Source: an uncultured Mailhella sp. (GTDB lineage Bacteria > Desulfobacterota > Desulfovibrionia > Desulfovibrionales > Desulfovibrionaceae). Taken from it: 32,353 bases of DNA. The notes under the pieces are model-generated. The model ran no database searches, was not told the DNA's origin, and saw only the letters and a program-made list of their open reading frames with translations. Location of the stretch: positions 1 to 32,353 of the forward strand of contig CAJTSU010000021.1 in assembly GCA_910579055.1 (NCBI GenBank), in the 5' to 3' direction. Shown here one piece after another: positions 22,980 to 30,667 of this stretch (the stretch's first letter is position 1; each line of letters begins with the position of its first letter). A program made the position numbers and the translations under genes.

Positions 22980-24525
22980 ATCGCCCCGCCAATGGAGAAG
23001 CGAGGGCTTTCTCCCCTTCCGGCTGGAAGTGCTTACTCCGGTGCATATCGGGTCGGGCGATGTACTTTCTCCGCTGGAGTACGTCATTCGCAAAAAAAAC
23101 GGCAAGGCACGGCTTTACCGCATAGACCTGCAAAGCTGGCTTATGCGGCACGGTTCGGAACAAAGCGTACAGAATATTATCGCCACGGGCGACATTTCGC
23201 GCATCCGGCGTATGCTGGATGAAAAGGTGGATGAAGCGGCCTATGCCGTCAGTTCCAGCCCCATACCGGATTTGTCGCTGGCTGAAGATTTGGGGCAAGC
23301 CCTTGGCGGCGCGCTCCCAAAGAGCAAAACCGGCGATGTGGCCGCGGCCCTGCGTAATCCTTTGGATAACAGCCTTTATATCCCCGGCTCTTCCCTCAAG
23401 GGGGCCATGAACACGCCGCTCATCAACTGGCTGGACAAATTAGGCCATACTTCGCTCAAAGATGCCTTCCTCGCGGATCCGAAACGGGGTATGCAGGATC
23501 GTCTGCGTGAAATGTTCGGCTCTATCAGCGAACACGCCATGCAGGCGCTCAAGGTGTCGGACGTTGCCGCGCCCTTTTCCTCCTGCGCCGTGGTAAGAGC
23601 AAGGGAGAAAAGCCGTAATCCCCAAAAACCAGGTACGCCCAAACCTCCCTGTGAAGCGATCATGCCGGATTGCGGAGACATGTGGGGACGTTTTTTGCTG
23701 GAGAGCCCGGAGGGAACGCCCGCCATAACCCTGCCCGCCAATGGAACAAGGATAACGCTGCTTCAGCTTGTCCAGTATTGCAATGAATTTTATCGCAAAC
23801 GCTTTGACGATGAGCTGAAGAACTTCTATCAACTCCCCCATTTTCAGGAAGTCCGCAAGGCATTGCATGAAGCGGAGGCCAAAATCACAGCCCTGAACGG
23901 CAGGGACAATACAACCATGCTTCTGCGCGTAGGCCACTATTCCCATGTGGAGAGTGTGACCGTGGACAAGAACCAGCCCCGTACCCGCAAGGGCAAAGAC
24001 GGCAAGCCTATGCCTTCCGGCACCACGCGCACACTTGCTGACGGCAGGCTGCCTTTCGGCTGGGTGCTTCTGCACTTCTGTTCTCCGGAAGAATACGAAG
24101 CAGGCATGGCGGAAGCCGAGGCTGCCCGCCGCGCCTCTGTGGCCGAACAGACGGAACAGATCCATACATTGCGCCAAAAAGCGGAAGAGCAGGCCGCACA
24201 GGCCGCTTTGCTAAAGCACCAGCAGGAGGAACGCCGTCTTGCCGAGGCGCAAAAGGCCGCCGAGGAACAGAAAAAACGGGAAGACCTTGAACGCCGCATG
24301 GCTGAACTTCCGCCTGAGGAGGCCCGCCTGCTGAAACTGAAAACCGATCCTTCAGAAGCCCTGTCCATGGAAATTTTCAATGAAATGAAGAAATGGAGTC
24401 CGGAACTTCAGCGCAAGGCAGCGGAAGCCCTGCGGGACTGCTGGCTCGCTCTGGGCAAATGGAACGGCAAACAATCAAAAAAACAGGAAATCAAAATCAG
24501 GGAGGTCAAGGCCTTACTTGCATGA
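22969..24525 (+). CDS. csm5: Csm5, capping RAMP subunit with coiled-coil extension
   Basis: 518 residues. The RAMP portion runs to about residue 367: LTPVHIGSGDVLSPLEYVI at the N-terminus, then YIPGSSLKGAMNTPLINWL, and PFGWVLLHF at the end. After it comes a strongly charged heptad-like segment (about 380-450, rich in E, Q, A, K) and a final helical part to 518. Csm5 caps the filament at the crRNA 3' end and, in studied systems, recruits trimming nucleases. The extension could be a docking arm, which is inference. The start overlaps csm4 by 11 nt. Confidence 0.9.
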   Translation: MTARSPRQWRSEGFLPFRLEVLTPVHIGSGDVLSPLEYVIRKKNGKARLYRIDLQSWLMRHGSEQSVQNIIATGDISRIRRMLDEKVDEAAYAVSSSPIPDLSLAEDLGQALGGALPKSKTGDVAAALRNPLDNSLYIPGSSLKGAMNTPLINWLDKLGHTSLKDAFLADPKRGMQDRLREMFGSISEHAMQALKVSDVAAPFSSCAVVRAREKSRNPQKPGTPKPPCEAIMPDCGDMWGRFLLESPEGTPAITLPANGTRITLLQLVQYCNEFYRKRFDDELKNFYQLPHFQEVRKALHEAEAKITALNGRDNTTMLLRVGHYSHVESVTVDKNQPRTRKGKDGKPMPSGTTRTLADGRLPFGWVLLHFCSPEEYEAGMAEAEAARRASVAEQTEQIHTLRQKAEEQAAQAALLKHQQEERRLAEAQKAAEEQKKREDLERRMAELPPEEARLLKLKTDPSEALSMEIFNEMKKWSPELQRKAAEALRDCWLALGKWNGKQSKKQEIKIREVKALLA

Positions 24526-24753
24526 GGAACAGAGGGCGCGAACCTGTGGACATGTTGCCGGAAATAAACATATCCTGTCTTTTCCACATGTTGCCATTAT
24601 CTGTCTGGACAGGTTCGCGAATAAAAAATATAATACATTTCAGCGGGATAAAAATATCCCGCCAATGCCAATGAACACAAGCGAAAAAAGTCGCGGAGGT
24701 TCGCGAAAGGAGATGAGCAACCCATTGAATCTATTGAAAAAAGGAGAAGAACA
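24526..24753 (+). promoter_or_regulatory. CRISPR leader
   Basis: The 228 nt between csm5 and the first repeat are AT-richer than the genes around them and contain no gene. They include the array promoter (24606-24634), three copies of AGGTTCGCG (inverted at 24537-24545, direct at 24611-24619 and 24697-24705), and a direct repeat ACATGTTGCC (24550-24559 and 24586-24595). The leader side is set by the intact repeats here and the decayed last repeat at the other end. Confidence 0.85.
24606..24634 (+). promoter_or_regulatory. Sigma-70-type promoter for the CRISPR array
   Basis: TGGACA (24606-24611), exactly 17 nt, then TATAAT (24629-24634): 11 of 12 consensus positions. Transcription would begin near 24641, about 113 nt before the first repeat, in the direction of cas1. 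The -35 box overlaps an 11-nt sequence ACAGGTTCGCG (24609-24619) that is repeated inverted at 24537-24547, so a repressor or leader-binding protein could control it. Confidence 0.8.
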
Positions 24754-25765
24754 GTTACAACAGACCTGATTTACAAAGGGATTATGACCAAGCTCATTTT
24801 TACGCATAAAACTCTCCTTAGTTTTGATAAAGTTACAACAGACCTGATTTACAAAGGGATTATGACCAAAGCCATAAGGCCAGCATTTTTCAACAACCTC
24901 CTCGGACGTTACAACAGACCTGATTTACAAAGGGATTATGACCAGCTATTGTTTCAACTGGTTTAGCTAGATCTTTTCGTTACAACAGACCTGATTTACA
25001 AAGGGATTATGACCCCGTGGGCTGATTCGCAACATGTGCCCACGGGGCGGTGGGTTACAACAGACCTGATTTACAAAGGGATTATGACGCAACGTATTAT
25101 ACTGTACTATACAGTCATGCTTTTTGCGTTACAACAGACCTGATTTACAAAGGGATTATGACCTTATTTTTTCCATTATTATACTCTAACAACCAGTTTA
25201 TTAGTTACAACAGACCTGATTTACAAAGGGATTATGACTTTCTTCCCTCTCTTTCCCATTTTATTCACCCCCTTCAAATGTTACAACAGACCTGATTTAC
25301 AAAGGGATTATGACTACTTTTCATCCCCTTCATACACTCCCACTAATCTAAAAAGTTACAACAGACCTGATTTACAAAGGGATTATGACCTTCTCCAACA
25401 TAATAACAAAAATCACTCCCCTCATACATGTTACAACAGACCTGATTTACAAAGGGATTATGACTTTCCGCTTCCGATTCGTCGACCTGAGGCTGTACAC
25501 ACTCGGTTACAACAGACCTGATTTACAAAGGGATTATGACCAAGGAATTTGCAGCCTGCATAATAAAGACCCCCTATGGTTACAACAGACCTGATTTACA
25601 AAGGGATTATGACCAATTTCACTTCCTTCTCTCTATATACTCTTTCTCTTTCCCGTTACAACAGACCTGATTTACAAAGGGATTATGACATGACGCCATC
25701 TACAGGCGAATTGTCGGCCGCGCTGAGCTTGTTACAACAGACCTGATTTACAAAGGGACTTCCAC
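24754..25765 (+). CRISPR. CRISPR array, 14 repeats of 35 nt and 13 spacers
   Basis: Repeats begin GTTACAACAGACC and end GGGATTATGAC. Starts are 24754, 24832, 24908, 24979, 25054, 25128, 25204, 25280, 25355, 25430, 25506, 25579, 25655 and 25731. Thirteen repeats appear identical; the last matches only its first 28 nt (25731-25758) and then diverges, marking the trailer end. Spacers are 43, 41, 36, 40, 39, 41, 41, 40, 40, 41, 38, 41 and 41 nt, a length spread typical of type III. The repeat has no strong internal palindrome, so Cas6 probably reads an unstructured RNA. The predicted crRNA 5' tag is ATTATGAC. Placed between csm5 and cas1, transcribed on the + strand. Confidence 0.98.
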
Positions 25766-25796
25766 CTCTGCACCATAAACCTGAAGAGAGCCGAAC

Positions 25797-26927
25797 ATGA
25801 TCGCTTATGTCACATCTCAGGGCGCGCGCATTGAAAAGGAAGGGCGAAGGCTCATCGTTCATGGGAAGGACTTCCGGCATATATTGTTCGCGGCGCATCT
25901 GGAGCAGCTGGTACTTTTCGGCAACGTGAACATCACAGCTCCGGCCATGTTCACGCTGCTGAAGGAAGGCATCGACACGGTGTTCCTCAGGGCCGACGGG
26001 CGCTACATGGGCAGGCTGGCCTGCCCGGAACCCGCAAACGCTGTTCTTCGGAAACGGCAGTTCTCACTTTGTGACGACGACGCCTTCCGTATCCGCACAG
26101 GCAAAAGCATTGTCCAGGCCAAGATATTGAATCAGGCCACGGTGCTTGCCCGCATCAAACGGGCCAGGAACAAGCCCGCGGCTGCCGGCAGGCTGCGGCT
26201 CTATGCCACGGAAACGGAACGGGCCTCTTCCTGCGCGGAACTCCGGGGCATTGAAGGCAGAGCCGCGGCTCTTTACTTCCAGCACCTTCCCCTGGGCTTT
26301 ATCAAAGACTGGGCATTCACACGAAGAGTCCGCCGCCCGCCCACTGATCCGGTCAACTGCGTTCTCTCCTTCCTTTACACCATGCTCTGCAACCGCTGTT
26401 ATGCTGCCATACGCATGGCCGGACTCGATCCCCAGCCGGGCATCCTGCACGAGCTTTCCTACGGGCGCGACAGCCTGCCGCTTGACCTCATAGAAGAATT
26501 CCGCGCCATGCTGGCCGACACGCTCACGCTTTCCCTTTTCAATCTGAACATGCTGGACTGGGACGACTTCAGAACTCCGCCGGAAGAAAACCAGGATGAA
26601 TACCCGCATGAAGAGCAGAGCATGCAAAAACTGCTGGCCGATCCTTTGGGCGCCATGTCCCCTCAGCTTTTCCCGGACAGCGACAGCCCCGGAGAAGCAC
26701 AGGAACCGGAACACCCGCCTCGCCCCCAGAAGCGGGCCATCCTTCTTGCAAGCGGAGCCATGAAAACCGTCATCTCCGCTTTCTCCAAAAAACTGGAAAC
26801 CACTTTCTTCCACCCTCTGGCCGAAAAAAACATGACCTACTCTGAAGCCGTCATCCATCAGGCCCGTCAGCTGCGCCGCGTCATTGACGGTTCGGCTGAA
26901 ACGTATACTCCTCTCATGTTGAGGTAA
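25797..26927 (+). CDS. cas1: CRISPR integrase Cas1
   Basis: 376 residues. The N-terminal beta domain (to about 85) is followed by the helical catalytic domain with the metal-binding residues in LRGIEGRAAALYF (Glu), GILHELSYGRDSLPLDLIEEFR (His, then Asp/Glu). Family length is usually near 330. The surplus is an acidic, proline-rich insert of about 50 residues (roughly 262-312, PPEENQDEYPHEEQ through PEHPPRPQKR) placed after the catalytic His/Asp region. Cas1 with Cas2 inserts new spacers at the leader end. The gene follows the last repeat by about 30 nt and ends 2 nt before cas2. Confidence 0.95.
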   Translation: MIAYVTSQGARIEKEGRRLIVHGKDFRHILFAAHLEQLVLFGNVNITAPAMFTLLKEGIDTVFLRADGRYMGRLACPEPANAVLRKRQFSLCDDDAFRIRTGKSIVQAKILNQATVLARIKRARNKPAAAGRLRLYATETERASSCAELRGIEGRAAALYFQHLPLGFIKDWAFTRRVRRPPTDPVNCVLSFLYTMLCNRCYAAIRMAGLDPQPGILHELSYGRDSLPLDLIEEFRAMLADTLTLSLFNLNMLDWDDFRTPPEENQDEYPHEEQSMQKLLADPLGAMSPQLFPDSDSPGEAQEPEHPPRPQKRAILLASGAMKTVISAFSKKLETTFFHPLAEKNMTYSEAVIHQARQLRRVIDGSAETYTPLMLR

Positions 26928-26929
26928 GC

Positions 26930-27205
26930 ATGCATACTGTTATCGCCTATGACATCTGCCGCAATAATAGTCGTTCGCGTATGTTTCGCATTCTCAGGGA
27001 ACTGGGCGTCAACAGCCAGCGTTCCCTGTTTGAATGCGAACTTTCCGGGGAAGAAAACCGCCGTCTTCTTGCCCGATTGAGCGAACTTGTTGCACCAGAA
27101 ACAGATTCGCTGCTCATGTATCCCCTGTGCAGACGCTGCGCCTCGGGCGTACAGATTCTCGGGCAGGGCATTCCTCTTGTTCACACTGACTGGGAGGTGA
27201 TTTAA
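26930..27205 (+). CDS. cas2: Cas2, first of two tandem copies
   Basis: 91 residues with the ferredoxin-like Cas2 fold: VIAYDICRNNSRSRMFRILRELGVNSQRSLFECELSGEE, with the conserved Asp at position 8, and a second half ending MYPLCRRCASGVQILGQG. Cas2 dimers bridge two Cas1 dimers in the spacer integration complex. It begins 2 nt after cas1, and its TAA shares a base with the ATG of the second cas2. Confidence 0.93.
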   Translation: MHTVIAYDICRNNSRSRMFRILRELGVNSQRSLFECELSGEENRRLLARLSELVAPETDSLLMYPLCRRCASGVQILGQGIPLVHTDWEVI

Positions 27206-27489
27206 TGTACGAACATTATCTTATTGTATATGACATATTAAATCCCATTCGGCTGCGTCGCCTCGCCAAAATTGCCCAGGATTACGGCTTGCGGATGCAA
27301 AAATCCGTTTTTGAAGCGGAAATGACGCCTTCCGAACTGCAAAGCATGAAAATCAGAATGAAAAAAATCATTCATCCCGCGGAAGACGGCATCAAAATCT
27401 TCCGTCTGTGTCAGTCATGCGAGGCAAAAAGAACGGGCGTGGGAAAAGGCGTGCCGGAGTTGCCCGATGCGGCGTGGCATATTTTCTGA
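27205..27489 (+). CDS. cas2: Cas2, second tandem copy
   Basis: 94 residues, again with the Cas2 pattern: LIVYDILNPIRLRRLAKIAQDYGLRMQKSVFEAEMTPSE with Asp at position 9, and FRLCQSCEAKRTGVGKGVPELPDAAWHIF at the end. It is clearly related to the preceding cas2 but diverged, with the same CxxC-like motif. The 1-nt TAATG overlap with cas2-1 shows coupled translation. The two proteins could form a heterodimer in the Cas1 complex, or one may have another role. Confidence 0.92.
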   Translation: MYEHYLIVYDILNPIRLRRLAKIAQDYGLRMQKSVFEAEMTPSELQSMKIRMKKIIHPAEDGIKIFRLCQSCEAKRTGVGKGVPELPDAAWHIF

Positions 27490-27508
27490 ATACATCCGGG
27501 ACACTCTA

Positions 27509-27537
27509 TTGTTTTCCGCATCCGTCAGAGATAAAAT
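27509..27537 (+). promoter_or_regulatory. Possible promoter for the CARF effector genes
   Basis: TTGTTT (27509-27514), a 17-nt spacer and TAAAAT (27532-27537) give a fair -10 and weak -35 box in the 84-nt gap after the second cas2. Transcription would start near 27544, about 30 nt before the nuclease gene. Read-through from cas1-cas2 is equally possible. Confidence 0.35.
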
Positions 27538-27573
27538 GATTTGCATCTTCTTTCTGTCGATTCAGGGGGCTTC

Positions 27574-28728
27574 ATGAATTTTCCGCAATATGACCATCAT
27601 ATCTGTCTTGTTTCCGAACAAACGCTCCCCAATTATCTGGGGACAGTCGTTCCCGACGCGACTCCCAAAAACGTGCATCTTGTGGTGACGGATCGCATGA
27701 AGGATCGCGCCGATATTCTGGAAAAAGCTCTTCGCTTCAGGGGGTATGCTGTAACGCAATATCCTCTTGCCTCTCAGGAGGCGAACGACATGATTGATGT
27801 TCTGGACAATATCTATGAAAAAACCGGCTCCAGCGTTGCAATCAACGTGACCGGCGGCACCAAGATCATGGCGCTGAATGCCGTAGGATGGGCAAACATA
27901 CAGGATGTTCCCCCCTTCCTCTTCTATGTGGACACGGACAACAGGAAAATTTTGCAGATAGACGGCCACAGCAGCCAGTATGCGCTGACAACAAAACTCA
28001 AACTGAAAGAATTGCTTAAAGCCGGGGCCGGAGCCAACATCATCAAGCAGGATAACAGCGCTGTTCGGGAAAGGGATTTGCTGGAAAAACTGGTACAGGT
28101 TTTCCTCAAAAACAAGACCGCTCTTGAACTGTTCAACAAATGCGCCAAAGAAGCGGAGAACAGTCTCTACACAGACATGCCCTCTTCCTGTCCTCAGGAA
28201 TTTGAACAGGCTGTCGCTCTCGCGCAAAAGGCCGGCAAGCTCCATCGCACTTCGGATAAAATCAAATATGAATCGGAAAACCATCGTTTCTGGTGCAACG
28301 GCGGCTGGCTGGAAGATTTTGTCAAGGCACGGCTCTTCAAACTGCAACATGAGGAGATCCTTGATGACTGGGCCAGCAATATTGAGCTGTCCAATGAACA
28401 GGGAGCGGCAAAAACTGGCAAGTTCACTCCCGATCCTGTGAATGAACTCGACGCCGCGTTTACCGCGGCCAACCGCTTCTTTGTCATTGAATGCAAGACC
28501 GCCAATCTGGCAAAGCGCGATGGATTCTCAAGGGCCATCTATAAGCTTGACTCCGTGCGGAAAAATCTTGGCGGCGTACTCTCGCGCGGCCTGATCGTTT
28601 CTGTGCATGAACCTCGCAGCGTGGATATTAAGCGTTGCAGGGATCTGCATATTGAGCTGCTGTATGGTTCAGATGTGCTGAAACTGGAAGACAACCTCAA
28701 AAGCTGGATTCGGAATGTTACCCATTGA
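27574..28728 (+). CDS. CARF-domain nuclease, Card1/Can2 type
   Basis: 384 residues. The N-terminal CARF domain (about 1-140) has the ligand-loop motif INVTGGTKIMALNAV (N91 to K97). After a helical linker, the C-terminal domain shows GGWLEDFVKARLF (the Glu of motif I) and a PD-(D/E)xK core with D293 in NELDAAF and E306/K308 in FVIECKTANL. This is the Can2/Card1 (DUF1887) family, whose members are switched on by cyclic tetra-adenylate and cut nucleic acids. It would act downstream of the Cas10 cyclase. I use ATG 27574, with CAGGGGG about 5 nt upstream, rather than an in-frame TTG at 27541. The 3' end overlaps the next gene by 14 nt. Confidence 0.88.
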   Translation: MNFPQYDHHICLVSEQTLPNYLGTVVPDATPKNVHLVVTDRMKDRADILEKALRFRGYAVTQYPLASQEANDMIDVLDNIYEKTGSSVAINVTGGTKIMALNAVGWANIQDVPPFLFYVDTDNRKILQIDGHSSQYALTTKLKLKELLKAGAGANIIKQDNSAVRERDLLEKLVQVFLKNKTALELFNKCAKEAENSLYTDMPSSCPQEFEQAVALAQKAGKLHRTSDKIKYESENHRFWCNGGWLEDFVKARLFKLQHEEILDDWASNIELSNEQGAAKTGKFTPDPVNELDAAFTAANRFFVIECKTANLAKRDGFSRAIYKLDSVRKNLGGVLSRGLIVSVHEPRSVDIKRCRDLHIELLYGSDVLKLEDNLKSWIRNVTH

Positions 28729-29971
28729 TCCTGGTATCCTCATCTGCACTGTGGGCGGAAGCCCCGCGCCCGTCATCCATGGCATCCGCAGCCACAGACC
28801 GGAGCATGTGCTTTTTGTCTGTTCCCGTGCCTCCGTCCCTTCAGTAAAAGAACAAATACTGCCTGCGCTGGATTTCCTGCCGGAATGGAATATCCTGCCT
28901 CTCCCCAATGAGCAGGATCTGTTGTCCTGCGTTATGGAAATCCGCGCCTGCATAACGGCATTTCTGGATGCGCGGCATCTGCCTGCCGACACAGCGCTGC
29001 TGGGAGATTTCACCGGAGGCACAAAGGTCATGTCCGCCGCTCTGGTCATGGCGCTCATGGAACGCAATGTCCAGTTCACCTACACCGGCGGCGGACAACG
29101 CAGCAAAGACGGGCTCGGGGTCGTGCGGGATGGCGAGGAGCAGATCATGCATCTGGCCAACCCGTGGCAGGTTCTGGCCTTCGCGCATATCCGGCAGATG
29201 GCGGACGCTTTCAATGCCTGCCGCTTTTCGGAAGCGGAAAGACTGGCCGGACTTGTTGCGGAACACGGCGTACATCCGGCATCTTTTACGGCTCTTGCAA
29301 CACTTTTTCGCGCCTACGCGCTCTGGGACGGCTTCCGTTACGCCGAAGCGAAAACTCTTTTTGAGCAGGCCATTACGGAAATCGAAAGCGAGGCTCCCCC
29401 CTCTCTGGCAACATTCATTGAACAGGTTAAAATCAACAGCCTTGCCCTGACAAGCGCCACGGCTGAACTCTCCGGCTTTATGGAGCATCAGCGTCCATGT
29501 CCGAACTATCTTCGGGATCTCGCGGCAAATGCCCTCAGGCGCGAAGCTTTGGGCTGTTATGACGACGCCGTGGCCCGCCTGTACTCACTGCTGGAAAAAG
29601 CTGCAAAGACTGCGCTGGTCTGTGACCATGGCCTTGATACGAGTTCCCTTTCTCTCAAAGACCTGCCGCAGGATTTTCTGGAAGAAAGCTCTCCGGTTAT
29701 CAGTCATGACGGCGTGATGCAGCTCCCTCTGTTCAGAGCCTATCAGCTCCTCGCAAGCCTCAGGCATCCTCTTGGTCTGCGTTTCATGGAACATCAGGAG
29801 GAGCTTCAGGCCCTGCTTCATGCCAGAAACTTTTCCCTGCTTGCCCATGGCTTTGCGCCTGTAACCGCAGAAACATGCACCCGGCTCAGGAATGTTGTGC
29901 TGGCGTTCCTGAATATTTCCGTAAAGGATCTGACGAATTTTCCCATCCTGACGGCTGTCAATCTTGAGTAG
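28715..29971 (+). CDS. CARF-HEPN ribonuclease, TIGR02710/Csm6-like
   Basis: 418 residues. The CARF domain (about 1-160) has LICTVGGSPAP at the N-terminus and the motif LLGDFTGGTKVMSAAL (D98 to K104). The remainder is helical with a TPR-like stretch (residues about 165-260). The C-terminal HEPN domain carries the RNase motif RNFSLLAH (R371, N372, H378; R-x6-H). This fits the TIGR02710 family of type III-associated proteins, a Csm6/Csx1-type RNase activated by cyclic oligoadenylate. It overlaps the Card1-like gene by 14 nt, so the two effectors are co-expressed. Whether both use the same ring size of activator is unknown. Confidence 0.85.
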   Translation: MLPIDPGILICTVGGSPAPVIHGIRSHRPEHVLFVCSRASVPSVKEQILPALDFLPEWNILPLPNEQDLLSCVMEIRACITAFLDARHLPADTALLGDFTGGTKVMSAALVMALMERNVQFTYTGGGQRSKDGLGVVRDGEEQIMHLANPWQVLAFAHIRQMADAFNACRFSEAERLAGLVAEHGVHPASFTALATLFRAYALWDGFRYAEAKTLFEQAITEIESEAPPSLATFIEQVKINSLALTSATAELSGFMEHQRPCPNYLRDLAANALRREALGCYDDAVARLYSLLEKAAKTALVCDHGLDTSSLSLKDLPQDFLEESSPVISHDGVMQLPLFRAYQLLASLRHPLGLRFMEHQEELQALLHARNFSLLAHGFAPVTAETCTRLRNVVLAFLNISVKDLTNFPILTAVNLE

Positions 29972-29990
29972 GCACTCTTGCCGTTTTTTT
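29971..29990 (+). terminator. Weak intrinsic terminator after the CARF-HEPN gene
   Basis: GGCA-CTCT-TGCC (29971-29982) followed by G and seven T residues (29984-29990), starting at the last base of the stop codon. The stem is only 4 bp, so efficiency is doubtful, but the T-run is clear. The rest of the gap to 30181 (about 190 nt) shows no gene. Confidence 0.45.
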
Positions 29991-30181
29991 GCTGGCTCTG
30001 TTTAAATCTGCGGTAACGTCCAGAGTTTTTTCACATCTGGCGGCTCAATCTGTAAGAGTTTTCTCCAACTCAGTAAATGTTTTCATGTTAAGGCAGCGTT
30101 CAGTTCCCCACTTCTTGTCTGCAAAATAACGCTTTACGCAACAGAAACACATTAAAATAAGGAAAGTATCCCTTTCTCATT

Positions 30182-30667
30182 TCAGGGAAGTTTCTTCTTT
30201 ACGCCGCACTCCAGCAAGTACATAGTTGATGCTAATATTTCAGGGGCTTGAGAACGAAAATGCAAAATGTAAATAAGATTACGAATATATTTGCCAGAAA
30301 TGTCTTTTATATCAATATCAAGATGAGCCAGGCCAATGTGAACAGCAAAAACTTCATTAATAACCAACATGGATTCTGTCATGCACACATCAGTAGCTAA
30401 TTGTATTGGATGAGCCTTTACAATCCAAATCATAGAAAACGCAGCACGCTTATGACAGTCTGCATATTCTATACCATGAAAATTCTTCATCCGGTAAATA
30501 TCAAGAAAATAGCTCTCTATGGCATGGCGAAGCAGTTTTAGATTCAGATATATTCCATTGAAAAAAGGTTCAAAATTTTCCAGGTAGTATTGATTATATG
30601 TTTCCAGTCTATTCAAAACTTTATCTGTTGCAAGTATACGCAATACATCATTTGGCGATTTAGTCAA
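30182..30667 (-). CDS. Unrecognised small helical protein, AT-rich gene
   Basis: 161 residues, mostly helical, no signal peptide or membrane segment. Family not recognised. Motifs such as LRHAIESYFLDIYRMKNFHG and HKRAAFSMIWIVKAHPIQ suggest a compact helical fold. Translation would begin at TTG 30667, since no early ATG exists; the start overlaps the end of the upstream 64-residue gene by 8 nt. Base composition is strikingly low in GC (20 of 60 in 30301-30360) compared with neighbours, which points to horizontal transfer. The two-gene layout next to CRISPR effectors could be a toxin/antitoxin or defence accessory, but nothing in the sequence proves it. Confidence 0.65.
   Translation of the reverse strand: MTKSPNDVLRILATDKVLNRLETYNQYYLENFEPFFNGIYLNLKLLRHAIESYFLDIYRMKNFHGIEYADCHKRAAFSMIWIVKAHPIQLATDVCMTESMLVINEVFAVHIGLAHLDIDIKDISGKYIRNLIYILHFRSQAPEILASTMYLLECGVKKKLP

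Noticed and set aside
24769..25521. Short repetitive open frames across the CRISPR array, and an AAAGGG...ATG in each repeat that resembles a start signal
   Set aside because: The peptides only repeat the translated CRISPR repeat. AAAGGG is just 3 nt from the ATG, too close for normal initiation, and spacers break the frames.
24789..25730. Self-targeting spacers within the window
   Set aside because: By eye I found no spacer matching another part of this window. A full genome comparison was not possible here.
27541..27573. TTG start giving 11 extra residues on the Card1-like protein
   Set aside because: ATG 27574 has CAGGGGG at proper spacing and begins the CARF domain naturally.
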